A stretch of 64,000 bases of DNA from assembly GCA_029876055.1 (NCBI GenBank), contig CM056878.1, positions 2,294,001 to 2,358,000 of the forward strand, written 5' to 3'. A model generated the notes under the pieces. That model was not told the DNA's origin, searched no databases, and was given only the letters and a program-made list of their open reading frames with translations. The first letter of the stretch is position 1, and each line of letters opens with the position of its first letter. Source of the DNA: Madurella fahalii (Eukaryota; Ascomycota; Sordariomycetes; Sordariales). Positions 10,496 through 21,358 of the stretch are shown here, in pieces. The position numbers and the translations under genes are program-made.

Positions 10496-12192
10496 TTTTG
10501 CGGTATTGACGGTTGAGAAGTTGAGCGTTGGTTGAGATGGGTGGACGAGAGATGTTGGTTCTTAGCCGAGAAAATCTAGCAGAGCAGACTTTCCGCGCGG
10601 AGCACGAGCGGGCTTGTTGCGAAGGACTCTTGGAAGGGCGAGACGAGCCGTGGCGTCAGTAGGAAGCGGGAGGCGGAGTTGACATAGGGTAGACCTGATG
10701 GCAGTCGGAGGCATGCATTAACGCTGAAAGACGACGACTCGGAGGTCCTTCAACCGTCAGAACTGATGTTGGGACAACAAGGTTTCCGCGCTATGCGGAA
10801 CGGATGCAACTCGAGCGGAGAGTGTCGGAAAACGGAGTCCTTGTCGTGCTGATACATAAACAACGCTTTGCTGCGTATCGACCTTGGGTGGCGTATTTTT
10901 GCTGTTGGTGAAGACGGGAGTGTTGACGGCTAGAAGGCGGGCTGCAACCACGGCCGACCAGAAGGTGCGGATATTTTTTTGTTCTCTTTTTCTTCTCTTC
11001 TTTTTATTTCTCTTGTTCGAGTCTTGCGGAGAGCCTGAGTTGGGTGGTTGAACTGGCGGACGACGGGCTGTCCAGTTGTGGACAAAGCAGTGAAGGGGTG
11101 CAGAGATGCGAACGCAGCTGTCAGTGCTGGATAACGCTTTAAAATTCCCAAAAAGGAAGAGATTTGGGGATGGGGGTTTGTTTTTAAGAGTGAGAGATGT
11201 GTGGGTGATGGAGAAAGTTTTCTGATGCAGAAAGGAAAAAGGTTTGAGAAATCCGGAGTGAGGCAGTTTTTGGTGGAGAAAGTCGGGGGTCAGGCACAGA
11301 TCCGCGGGGGGTTAGGCCTGAGGCAACCGCGGTAAACGTGTGGTTCTCGTTGCCTCATCCCTCGCTAAGCCCGGGCGCAAAGCCGGCCTGTTTCCATTAC
11401 CGGAGTCGGGGGAAGTTTTGCCTCCCTTAGAAGCCCCACGCGCTTTCTGACTCGCCCGCTTGCGCCGTCCTCTTGGCCATTTGTTCCGTTGCTTCCGCCG
11501 GTTGCGTGCGGCAAAGCAACCCCAAGGCTTTCTTGGACCTCTCGGTTTGCCTCTCCTTTTGATTTTTGACAAAATGGCTTATATTGCGGGCGGGGTGCAG
11601 TCCCAAAACGATGCTACCGCACCACCGTGCCACGTACTAAAAAAGCGAAAAAAGTATTTTCGCGGGCGGATCCTCTCGTCCCAACCGGCGCGTCGAGACC
11701 TTTGCAGCCATGTGCCACTGTGGAACGCCCCAACTTGGACCCGAAACACAATGGGCGAACCCCGCCCCGCGCCCGGTTGGATGAGGACGGCTGATGAGGA
11801 TCGGGCCTGGACCTGTCATCCAGAGCCGGGCAACATGCCCCCCCTGAGGGCTGAGGTGGCTGATGCTTCTTCTCTCTTACCGGGTCATCCCGCTCTGTCT
11901 CGGGGCTCCTACTGCCACTACTTGGCCTGCCATTCCGGCTCAGAGTATTTTTGGTTGTATTCGAGAGGTGATTTCTGTCTAGCACAATCTGCTCTTTCAA
12001 ACAAGGTTTGACTCGGGTTGTTATGCGGCCGGGAAGCGACAGCCGAGTTGTGACACCGGGACATTGCGCCCGCGCCCGCGCCCGCGCCCGCTTGACAGTG
12101 GGATGAATGACAAATCGCTTGGGCTGTTTGGATGCAAAACCCGATGCGCCGACCGGCGTAGGGCAGCCGCAGTCTGATGAATAAGATGCCTT
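10496..12192. other. Gene-free stretch upstream of eIF5 and downstream of the P450
   Basis: 1697 bases. Nearest eIF5 is its promoter, with a pyrimidine-rich tract at about 10975-11015 on the + strand. Several 100-180 codon frames exist on both strands around 11460-12010, but they overlap each other, have no family resemblance and no splice logic. A (GCGCCC)4 tract lies at 12066-12091. I see no convincing gene. Confidence 0.5.
12066..12091 (+). repeat. (GCGCCC)n hexanucleotide repeat
   Basis: Four perfect copies plus two bases in the intergenic DNA just 3' of the P450 gene. Confidence 0.9.
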
Positions 12193-13909
12193 CTATTCCC
12201 CATTTGCCAAATCGATTGGAACGAAGCGAAGCTTGCATTGCTGGGCCTGCGGGCGCGACGAGATCAGTTGATCCGACATTTGCATGCCGTTGGGCGCCAT
12301 GGTAGCACCTGGAAACGTGGTAAACTTGGAGTATACGGCCTGGAGCAGCATCTTCATTTCGGCGAGTGCCAGGCTGGCCGCATGTTAGCGAGATTTTCGG
12401 GATGTGGACACGGTAACGTACTGCTTGCCAACACAACCTCTGCCACCCGTCGCAAAGGCGAAGAAAAGTCTCTTCCTCTCTGCATCCCCTTTTGGCTCCA
12501 GCCATCGACCAGGACGGAATGTATCCGGGTCTGGAAACACGTTCCGGTCAATCCGCCCCGTCGAATAGGCCTGGCAGCTAACTGTGGTCCCTTCAGGAAG
12601 AAAGAAGCCGTCGATGGTACGGCCGCCAGAAGGCACATAGCGGGGAAGAGACATCGGTATCGCTGGGAAACACCTGAGGCCTTCCATGACCACGGCATCG
12701 AGGTACGGGAGCTTGTCAAAGCTGGCTCGTGGGTTGGCACGGAGCTCCTCCTGCAGCTTCCTCTGGTAGTGGATCGAGGATGGCTGAGAAAGTTCCCACA
12801 TCAAGAAACAGAGAGCATCGCCAGTCGTATCAATGCCAGCCGCCATGTGATCGAGGCACTCGGCTGCAATGTCCAACTCGTCCAGCTGAAAGTTCGGTCC
12901 TCGGAGGCGGGTAAGGAGCGTAAAGGGCGCTGTGTCCGTTTTGGAACTTGTGTCGAGGACAAAGTGGTCGGCCAAGGGTGTTTCCCGTGGCTTGGCAAAG
13001 AGGTATAGGATCTTGCCAAACACTTTGTGCATAGTCGGCCAGTAGTATGCCACCAACCGGTCTAGGACGTTATCAGGGCGTCAGTCAAGCGCCACGTGGA
13101 TGGGTTTCGCTTTGGACTCACTCTGCAGGCTGTCGTCAAACGTCACCTCTCGCATGACCTCCTCATCCTTGCTGCTCAGGAGGGAGTTGGTTCCGTGTGG
13201 ATGGAATAGATGATGTGTGACGCAGTCAAAGGCGTACGAGTGGAGGCCTGGCTTGCAAGGTTAGTGCAGATGTGGACGCGAGCAGCTGCGCGCCACTCAC
13301 ATATCTGCGGCATCTGGTTAGCGCATCTCAACCGAGTGGCCGAGACGGACTTACATAGAGGTCAAGGCTTCCTCCCACGGACTCGAAACACCTCTTGACA
13401 AAATTGGCTGCCCGCCCGGCGATGCCGTCAAGCGACTGCGGCCGGACGATGTTGGTATTCGCGTAGCGGTCTGCGAGGATGCGTTTCCTCTTGGCGTGCT
13501 AGCGTCTGATCAGATCGAAGAGCGAAAAAGACTTTACTTCCGATGAGGATCTTACGTCGTCCTTATTCAGAGTGGTAAACATAGTCCTTCTCCCATAAAC
13601 TCTAAACAGGTCGTAGAAATCAGTCTTATCGTAGCCACTCCCCCCGGAGCAATAAATCTCCTTGACCGCTCCAGCTGAGGCAAAGGCGACCTCGTCTGGC
13701 GCGACGCGCACTGCCGGTCCATACTCCAAGTGCAAGCGGTGAATGTATCGGGTTCTCTCTGCTCGGAACTCGTGCCACTTGAGAATTAGTGTTGTGAACT
13801 TGGCATACCACGGCCCTGGAATCTCGTTGAGGGGCGAGGAGAGCGATTGCCGCAGGGTGTGGGCGACAATGAGGGCGAGTAAGAGGCTGATGAGTAGCGG
13901 AGCGAACAT
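12193..13909 (-). CDS. Cytochrome P450 monooxygenase, 485 aa, six exons
   Basis: Exons 13909-13556, 13498-13355, 13313-13301, 13247-13122, 13061-12422 and 12373-12193; all phases close. An N-terminal membrane anchor (residues 1-20, LLISLLLALIVAH) is followed by the Pro hinge (EIPGPWY). The I-helix oxygen motif is AAGIDTT (286-292), the K-helix ExxR is EGLR (339-342), the PERF-like segment is TFRPGRW, and the haem loop is FATGGRGCVG with Cys422 as ligand, followed by KHLALAEMK. This is a microsomal class II P450 of the fungal type often annotated benzoate 4-monooxygenase-like; the substrate cannot be read from sequence. No oxidoreductase cluster surrounds it. The third exon is only 13 nt. The model gives the expected length and every signature, so the gene appears intact. 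Confidence 0.93.
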
Positions 13910-14228
13910 GGTGCCGGCGTGGGGTTGTCTATCTCGCCTTGGTGAGGTTTGGTTGTGAGATGATCTGGCGGTGTCATCGGAGCCACAAAGAGGCTAGAGA
14001 CGGATTAGAGCGGAGGGGTCCGGGATGCACGGGCCGGCATCCTCTGTGTCATCGGATGACCCCCGGGGCCCACCGACACTTGTATTGTCCGCGGGTGCCG
14101 TCCTGTTGACAGAAGAGATGTTCTGATTGACACACTAGCTTCAAGATTGATATCTGTCTCACTGAACGAGTTTACACAATAAGACTGAGGCCCAATTGAA
14201 CGCCCACCACCCTTGAACAGCCTGCGCA
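13910..14228. other. P450 promoter region
   Basis: 319 bases between the P450 start codon and the 3' end of the small Cys-rich gene, both on the minus strand. It should hold the P450 promoter and the 3'UTR of its neighbour. No coding frame seen. Confidence 0.4.
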
Positions 14229-14507
14229 CTACTTCTCGGCCTTGTTCCCGCCCACCAATCCCTTCAACCACGACGGCACCCCGAGTTGCAGCTTTGCCTG
14301 GGGCGGATATGACTTGCCGTCGACCTCGACCTTTGGCTCGCAGGTACACCACTGGTCCTCGGGAACGTTGGCGAAGACGGAGGGGACATGGCTGCCGCAG
14401 CCGCGCCACGTCTTCTTGGCTGTTAAAGTATTAGACGTCCTTCGTTCTCCGGCGGAAAAGGGGCTTGGGGACTTGCAGCAAGTCGGGCAGGTTGTACCGA
14501 AGCACAT
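14229..14507 (-). CDS. Small Cys-rich fungal protein, 73 aa, GC-AG intron
   Basis: Exons 14507-14477 and 14419-14229. The N-terminus MCFGTTCPTC has closely spaced cysteines. Removing a 57-nt intron that starts gcaagt and ends aacag gives CPTCSKKTWRGCGSHVPSV, then DQWCTCEPKVEVDG and a basic C-terminus. This layout (CxxxxCPxC, WRGCGxH, WCxC) matches a widespread small protein of filamentous ascomycetes whose function is not known to me. The paired Cys/His positions would suit a zinc site, which is inference. No signal peptide. The donor is GC rather than GT but otherwise fits the consensus fully. Confidence 0.82.
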   Translation of the reverse strand: MCFGTTCPTCCKSPSPFSAGERRTSNTLTAKKTWRGCGSHVPSVFANVPEDQWCTCEPKVEVDGKSYPPQAKLQLGVPSWLKGLVGGNKAEK

Positions 14508-15007
14508 GGTTGACTTTGATTCGAGTGCCTATGCAATGCTGCTGCGGGGAGATAAGGCCGATAAGAAACGGCGACTCTTGGCTTCCGAGCTGGGGAGCTG
14601 GGGGGCTGGAGCTGATGCTAGGTGTCGAGCTAACCGGACTAGAAGCGAGACCAGGGGGGAATTAAATAGACAGCTTCAGCTTCATACAGCTAGTAGTTCC
14701 TATGCTCATCCCTTGCAATCACGTACTGTAGCACGTAAAGGTCGCCGAGGTGTCGGGAAAGGAGGAACACCCCCACCTTCACAATCGCCGATTGTGGCGC
14801 GGCGGGGCGTGGTGGGGCAGACGCTCACCCTTGCTCAGCGGGGACCACCTTCCCGGGCTGTAATTCAGAATCCCGGTAACAGCTTGTAATTACCTACATC
14901 AAATCGGTGTTCCCCGAAATCCCAGACAACGAACCATCTCCTGCTCGCGGTCCTCGACCATACCGCGGGGAACCATATCATTCCGCGGTCATCGGGGATA
15001 ACCCAAG
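14508..15007. other. Intergenic, no gene seen
   Basis: 500 bases between the small Cys-rich gene start and the 3' end of the DUF1749 gene. A + strand frame through it is the shadow of the small gene plus random sequence. Confidence 0.45.
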
Positions 15008-16107
15008 TCATTCCCTCTCAATCTCGGCCAGGAACCCGGCCACCCTTTCTGCAAGCCACTCCTGCGCCGCGGCGTCCTCAACGCGGTGATTCGCCCCGGG
15101 GATCAGCCCGCTGAGCCCGCTCACAATCCCGGGCTTGCAGAAGCTCTTCCATCTTTTGACGAGCCCGACGACATCAATCTTCTTCGGCACCCACTCGTCC
15201 TTCTCCGACGGCAGGATCAGCACAGGCTGCTCTAGCTTGCCCCAGATGTCGGCCACTTTCTCATCCGGCAGGTCCGAGGAGAAGTAGTCATCATCACCCC
15301 TAGCAGTCGCATTTCATTAGCCCCACCCCCTCCTACTATGAAAAGCAAGAAAGAAACACCCAAGAAACAAAATCAAAAAGAAACTCACCCAACCCCAGCC
15401 AGAGAACACCACCGATATGCCGTAACCGGACTCCCCCTCCAGCCCGCGGGCATCTCCTCGCGCCTCATCACCTCGGCCCCCTTTCCCTCTTTGACCATCC
15501 CCTCCGCGACCGCCAAACACGCCCTGACAGCGCCTTCATCCTCCGCCATCGCGATCGCCTCCCGATCGGACACCGGGCCCTGCAGCACCAGCCCGTCCAC
15601 CCTGACGACCTCTTCCCCCTCCCCCTCACCCCGCAGATCCGACGCCCCCAGCTTCAGGAACTTGCTCCCGTACTCCAGGCAATCCTGACACCCGGTCGAG
15701 TGGCCCATCAGCACCACCCTCCTCCTCCCCAGGCCCTGGCGGAGGTACCGCACCAAGCCGGCGATCTCGCGCGCGTCCTGCGCGAGCGAGGCGTAGCCGA
15801 AGGCCGAGAAGGCGCTCGACAGGCGCGCCTCGAAGACCGAGTACGAGCTGGTGCTGGAGGAGAGGTGCTGGGCGAGGGCCCGCACGTAAGGGATCGTGTG
15901 CGGACCGTCGCCTAGGCCGCCTATGAAGACGAGGGCGTTTTGAGGAGGGGAGGTCTGTTGGGATGAGGAGGTGGATGGGGAGGTGAATGGGTAAGCGGGG
16001 AGGTGTTCGTAGACTTGGACGGCGCTGGCCGGCGGTTGGTGGATGGCTGTGGAGGGGATGGGGAGGTAGGAGTGCACTTGGACGGGGTAAGGGGTGGGGG
16101 GGAGCAT
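15008..16107 (-). CDS. DUF1749 alpha/beta hydrolase, 336 aa
   Basis: Exons 16107-15389 and 15299-15008 joined across an 89-nt intron (gtgagt...ctag). After a Pro-rich N-terminus the core starts with LVFIGGLGDGPHT (about residues 58-70), followed by the nucleophile elbow VVLMGHSTGCQD (GHSTG, Ser in a GxSxG). The C-terminal exon has the late-strand segment PVLILPSEKDEWVP (candidate Asp) and the His segment GANHRVED, giving a plausible Ser-Asp-His triad. DUF1749 includes the Aspergillus siderophore esterase SidJ, which hydrolyses fusarinine C, so a role in siderophore breakdown is possible. No iron-related gene lies nearby in the window, so the substrate stays open. The start codon sits two bases after an AAAAC microsatellite. 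Confidence 0.88.
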
Positions 16108-16109
16108 GG

Positions 16110-16154
16110 TTTGTTTTGTTTTGTTTTGTTTTGTTTTGTTTTGTTTTGTTTTGG
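16110..16154 (-). repeat. (AAAAC)n microsatellite in the 5'UTR of the DUF1749 gene
   Basis: About eight copies of TTTTG on the + strand, read as AAAAC on the coding strand, ending a few bases before the ATG at 16107. Confidence 0.9.
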
Positions 16155-17098
16155 CGAAGGAGGGGAGTAATGGCGTAGTAGACAGGATTGGTAGGAGTTT
16201 GATACGGTAGGTATGTTATGTGTTGGTCTGGTCTTGGGGGCCTGTGGCAGATGAGAACGATAAACGGACTTGAAGACGAACTAGGTCGTGATTAAGAATG
16301 AAGAAGACTTCTTAGGTAATGGTGGGACTGCGGGGTAAGTCGATGTAGTCATTATCGAGGTACTTTACCCACCGGTTTGGCCGTAACTTGCCTCCTGGCG
16401 GCAGTACCATGGTATTTTAGTAATATGCGATGTTGGAAGTCGACAAACACGGTTGATGAGTGCAACCCCTGGAACAGGAGTTGGTTTCTTCCCACCTTGG
16501 TCAAAGAGTTTCCCAGCGCAAGCACTAGGCGAGGTAACCAAATCCCAAACCAAATTCTAGAGGTAATTTCGCAAGCTGTAATCTTCGGATCGTCTTGAGG
16601 AGATTGTGGGACACCTCGGAGTCCGAATCCAACCGTGCGTGCAATGGCGATGCAGTCAATCAGCGTTTCCAAGGGCACAGCTGCTAAACAGCACCTCAGG
16701 CTGGGCCCTCTTAATGTCCAGCGCCAGCTGCCACTTGTGAGAGACCCAAGGAGTGTTGGTTGATAGCCATGCCACTGCAATTGCTTCCAGGATACCGTAA
16801 AAGTGCGGTATCACGTAGATGCTACGCTCAACGCCTACCTCACATACACTCCCCCCGCTAAGACTCAAGAAAAATAAAAAATACAACCCAACCTCGCCCT
16901 CATTTCTATGCTATGCTTCTGTATGTATAAGTAATAATAAAGTAAAAGTAATATATCAAACCGGGCACGCAGCGAGCCTCAATAACCCCCAGGATCCTTC
17001 ACCGCCACGCACGTCTAAACATCTCCCCACCACATTACATCTATCCCGTAAGTTAGTTATTTATTCATGTACCCAAACCCCTTTTTTTTATCACCCCT
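16155..17098. other. Intergenic, no gene seen
   Basis: About 940 bases. The left part is the promoter of the DUF1749 gene. The part near 17000 is A/T-rich and C-rich and fits the 3'UTR of the Ark1-type kinase. Frames such as 16352-16780 have no family resemblance. Confidence 0.45.
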
Positions 17099-20000
17099 TC
17101 ATCTCCTTCCCTCACCCATCGCCTGCTCCTCAGCCTCAGCCGCCAAGTCCCTCTCAACCATCTCAATCGCCCCCAAACTAGGGTACCTCTTCTGGAAGTC
17201 CCTGATATAATCATCCTTCTCCGCCGCCGTCATCTTCAGCAGCGCCGACCCGCCTTGTCCGGGCAAGTCCACCGCCAGTAGAGCCTCTTCTGTCCTACCA
17301 TCATCGCCGCCGCCGCCCCTGACTTTGGGCAACGAAATCCCCAGACCAGCAGAACCGGCCCCAGTCATATTGTTACTGGGCATGAGCGGCAACGTCTGGG
17401 TTTTGGGCGGCGAGCCTGCTCGTCCGCCCTGAGGAAACGAGGGGTTTCCGCCGCTCGTGAGGTTCTTGTTCAAGTGCGTCGGTTTCGGCGGTGCCATGGG
17501 CCGCACCGCAGACGACGCAGCGGTCCGCCCCGTGACCGACGGTTCCATGGACGACGCATGTCCCGTCGGCAGGGCCCGCTGCCCGCCACTGCCACCGCCA
17601 GTAACCTGCGTAACCCCGGGTTTCTTGGGAACCACCCGCGGCGGCCGGTTGCCGTCACTATTCTGCTGCTGCTGTTGCTGCTGCTTCACCGAATCCGTAT
17701 AATGCCCATATCCCTGCGCGGTACGCACCACATTCCCCCCCGACGACGACCGACTACTCTCGTCGATCAGGCTCTGTACCTTATTCTGAATCGACACGGC
17801 ACGCGAGACGCCTCCGATGCTCTTTGGCAGGGCTGTTGTCGCCTGACCCCCGCCACCACCGGTTGCAGAACCCCCACCGGCAAGACGCTGCTTATACTCC
17901 GCCTGCGCGGCCGCAACCCTCGCCTCCTCCTGCGCCAGCATGCGTGCCTCTTGCTCGCGGCGCATCTCAGGCGTCATGTTGTCTTCGTCATCTAGCAAGT
18001 CACGCACCTGTCCGTCGTCACTCCGCCCATCCATCGCCTCGGAGCCCGCGATGGGCGTGAGCTCGCGCCTTTCGAGATCTTTCAGGGGAGACGGGGTCCG
18101 AGGTGCAGGCGGTCCGCTCGAGTTGCTCTCGAAGCGCTTAAACGCGTCGCCGAACTTGCCGGTGAGGATGCCCTTGGCGCCGGCACCGAGGGAGGAAAGG
18201 CTGCCGCGCTTCATGTGCTTTGAGCTTCTGTCCTTCTTCTTTGGGTCGGAATCTTCCATGGACCGGAGGAACTCGACGTTGGACTCAATGTTTCGCTCGT
18301 CGTCGCTGATCGGAGATGGGGGGCGGCTCCTGTCGAGAGAGTGTCTCGGAGATGGCAAAGCTGGAGAGATGAGCGGCTTCGAGTTCGATTCCTTCTCCTT
18401 CTCCCGCAGGAAATCCAGGTTGGATTCCAGGTGCGTGCTGATGGGCCTCGGCTTCGAAGAGACGCGCGATATCGGCCTGGACGCCTCCAGCTGTTCTGGA
18501 TTCGGCCGTCCGCCTTCTAGAGACGGCCTGGAAGAAGAAGGATAGCGCACGTGTGCTGATGGAGGGAGGCCTTGGAACGAGGGCGTCCTGGACGCGGCCG
18601 CTGCCTCGCCAGGCATCAAGGGCGTAGGACCTGTTACGGGCGATCTGGGTACACTAGCTGCCCTGTGGCGCTCCGTAGGCGGGAAACGATAGATTGGATA
18701 TTGCGGAGGCTGTTCCAGAATCGGGGATGTCATCGTTCCGGTTGACACCATGACGGGCTTGGGAGTCGGCTGGTATGGCAGCTGCGTTGCTTGGGATGAA
18801 ATGGCTCGTAGCTCGGGGCTGTTCGAGATGATCGCAGATGCACGGCTTATCTCGGGCTGTTTAGGAGGGGCGGATGCAGACTTGAGAGGCGGAGAAACGA
18901 CAGATGGGTCCGAGGTTGTCGTGGGATACGCATTTGTCCTCTTCAACTCGACGGACTGTCTATGACTCGTTTGAGCCGGAACAGGAGTTGTAGAAGGCTT
19001 CACCTGGAAGGCCTCGTCGGCCAACCTTTCGGTAACTCTCTGGGATAGGTCCTTTGGTTGCTGAGAGGAAGTAGATAAGCCGGAATCAAAGTCGAACTTT
19101 TGCCCCTTATCGTGCAGGATCGAGAATTGATCGAGTGTCGGAAACCTAGACGACAGCTCATCTCCGCCCTGAGCGGAGGGTTTTGCATCAAGTGCAGCAA
19201 AGGGGTCACCGTTGGTCACCTTGCCAGGCGAGGGGCTGGGGCGACCCGGTTGGGGCGATGGCTGGGTGGCGGGCAATCTCCCTCGTCTCATGCGCTCGAC
19301 ATCGGGGATTGCCTGCTGTTGCTGGGCCGTTTGTGGGGAGAAGACGGCGCCAACCGTTGGCGGCGATCTGGCGTCCTGCGGAGGCTGCTCACGCCGAGGG
19401 TCTGTTTGCGACTTCCCGGAGTAAATCTATCAATGCATAAGTCATCGGCTGAGGGCAAGCAAGACATCTCTGGCCACTCACATCTTTAACGGGCGGCTCC
19501 CGGCCTTGCATTGCGCAGGCCTCCCGGAGCACCTGGTAAATGTTGGGCCTCATCTGAGGGCTTTCGCGCAGCATCCAGCCTGAAGGGTCATCAGCACTCC
19601 CAAGGCAACGGCGTAAGAGCGCAGGGGCTTACTTATGAGCCCCTTTAGCCTGTCAGAAAATACAGGGTGACTGGGGAACCTGTAGCTGGCATTCAAGATG
19701 GCGAGCTGACCCTGGTCTTCAAAAGGGGTGGTGTAGTAGCATAACTTGTAGAGCAAGACACCGAGGGCCCATATATCGGATTTCTCGTCGATAGGCTGCT
19801 TCCTGTACACGTCGATCATCTCGGGGCTCCTGTACTGCATGGTCGTGTGTTTCTGGACATCCTCGTCCATCAGGCGGCACTCGACGACGGTGGTGGGTGC
19901 GGGGCGCGGCGGCGCTGCCGAGCCGAAATCGCAGAGCTTGAACTTCCTGGTGGACCCGACCACGGTGATGAGTACGTTCTCAACCTTCAAGTCGCGGTGT

Positions 20001-20542
20001 AGTAGAGGCGGTCGAAGGTAGTGCATGCAGGCGACGCCCTCGGCAACATCAGCAAAAATGTTGAGGATCTCGGGCTCGGTGAGACGGTGCTGCAGGCGCG
20101 TGTTCATGAAATCGATGAGCCCACCGCCGTTGCAGTATTCCATGAGCAGGAAGACCTCGTATCCTCCACCCCGCAGCTCCGAGGCATGCGAGTCAATGTA
20201 TGTGACGATGGCCTTGTGGCCCTTGAGCCGCTTCATGGTCTCGACTTCGGTGCGCATCCCCCGCAGCGACTCCTTGTCCGGCACTGCCACCCGCTTCAGC
20301 ACGGCCTGGTCCGTCCCGTTGACCGGCGCCGGCAGTTTGACGAGATAGACGTGTGCGAAGCCACCCTCGGAAAGGTACTTTTGGATCACCACGCGGTGGT
20401 TTCCCACCTGAATCTTGGTTCCCGGCGAGAAGGTGCCGGCGGGCGCAACAGGGGCACCCACTGCCGCGGGCGCAGCGTAGGCCGCCCCGTAGTTTGCGGG
20501 CCGGGGCGCCGCTGCGTGCGTCGCCTGCCCGTACGAAGCCAT
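17099..20542 (-). CDS. Ark1/Prk1 (NAK) family Ser/Thr protein kinase, 1111 aa
   Basis: Exons 20542-19633, 19579-19482 and 19426-17099; the joins close in phase. The kinase domain occupies about residues 45-330. The glycine loop is LSEGGFAHVY, the ATP lysine is Lys83 (VLKRV), HRDLKVEN is at 182-189, DFG at 205-207 (CDFGSA, the family form), and an APE-like YRSPEM follows. NAK kinases (yeast Ark1, Prk1, Akl1; human AAK1, GAK) phosphorylate endocytic coat and actin-patch proteins and drive uncoating of clathrin sites. The roughly 780-residue tail is disordered, rich in Ser/Pro/Gln with a Gln run near residue 920, and contains SRPSL- and PxxP-like segments suited to SH3 binding (Abp1-type). Yeast relatives have comparable long tails. 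The last segment (DYIRDFQKRYPSLGAIEMVE) is compact and likely conserved. Confidence 0.93.
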
Positions 20543-21358
20543 CGGCGGTGCTGTCGGGAAAATCTAGGGGCAGCGGCGTTCGGAGCGCGGGTCGATGGGA
20601 GCAACGTAGCGACAACTACGGGACGGGGCGATGTCGGTAGGGATGTGGGTAAGGTACTTGGGCGGAGCGGAGACGGAACTTGGTCTCGGGGCTCAGGGCA
20701 TCGAGGGGAACGTGGTTGTGTGTGAAACTCGTCTATGATAAGTAGCGCATGGCCGTAGTCCTCGCCGCACCGAGCCACAGAGAGCAATTCTGGTTCCGGG
20801 AGTCTCGCAGGACGATGACAACCAAGTCAAGGCCAAGAGGCTGAGTTTCGAGGTTGCATGTCCATCTCAGGTACCGAGCAATGCACATGGCCGCACACCC
20901 TGCGGGCGTCAGGTGGAACCAGCTGGCACTAGTTGCGTTGCGACTTAGCGTAGGCCTATCGATAAGCCACACGAACGGAAGCCCGGCTAACGCCGACTTT
21001 CAGGCACCGAAATGGATTGTGGCTGCCTGCCTGATCAATCCTGTTGACCTGATCGGTTTGGTGCCGCGCCATTTCGATCCACACGTGGTGTATTTTGGAG
21101 CATCCGTGTGACACCGAGTCCCAAGGTGATCAAAGAGGGGGGGGGGGGGGAGGAAAGGAAAAGAAACGAAAAAGGAAGAAAAAAGAAAAAAAGAAAATTG
21201 CGCGTCACGACCTGGGGTTCCGAAGCAGCTTTCGGCTGTGAACATCAGAGATTACAGTAATGTCTAACTGGTATTGTATCCTCATCTACTCCTGTAAGAT
21301 AGCAAGTAAATGTTGTTATCCTGTCCATGCCATTCTCATCCCGCATGTTATACGGCAT
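20543..21358. other. Kinase promoter and permease 3' region
   Basis: 816 bases. The left half is the promoter of the Ark1-type kinase, and the right half the 3' flank of the permease. A G14 run within a 63-nt purine-only-like tract lies at 21134-21196. No gene seen. Confidence 0.5.
21134..21196 (+). repeat. Homopurine tract with a G14 run
   Basis: Almost pure G/A over about 63 bases, with G14 at 21137-21150 followed by A-rich (G/A)n, interrupted by a single C. It lies between the permease 3' end and the kinase promoter. Confidence 0.85.

Noticed and set aside
11460..12011. 183-codon + strand frame and its antisense partners downstream of the P450
   Set aside because: Mutually overlapping, no domain, no splice or start context better than chance.
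12738..13036. Readthrough P450 annotation starting at TTG 13056
   Set aside because: The segment is an internal exon; the start lies at 13909 and the phases of six exons all close.
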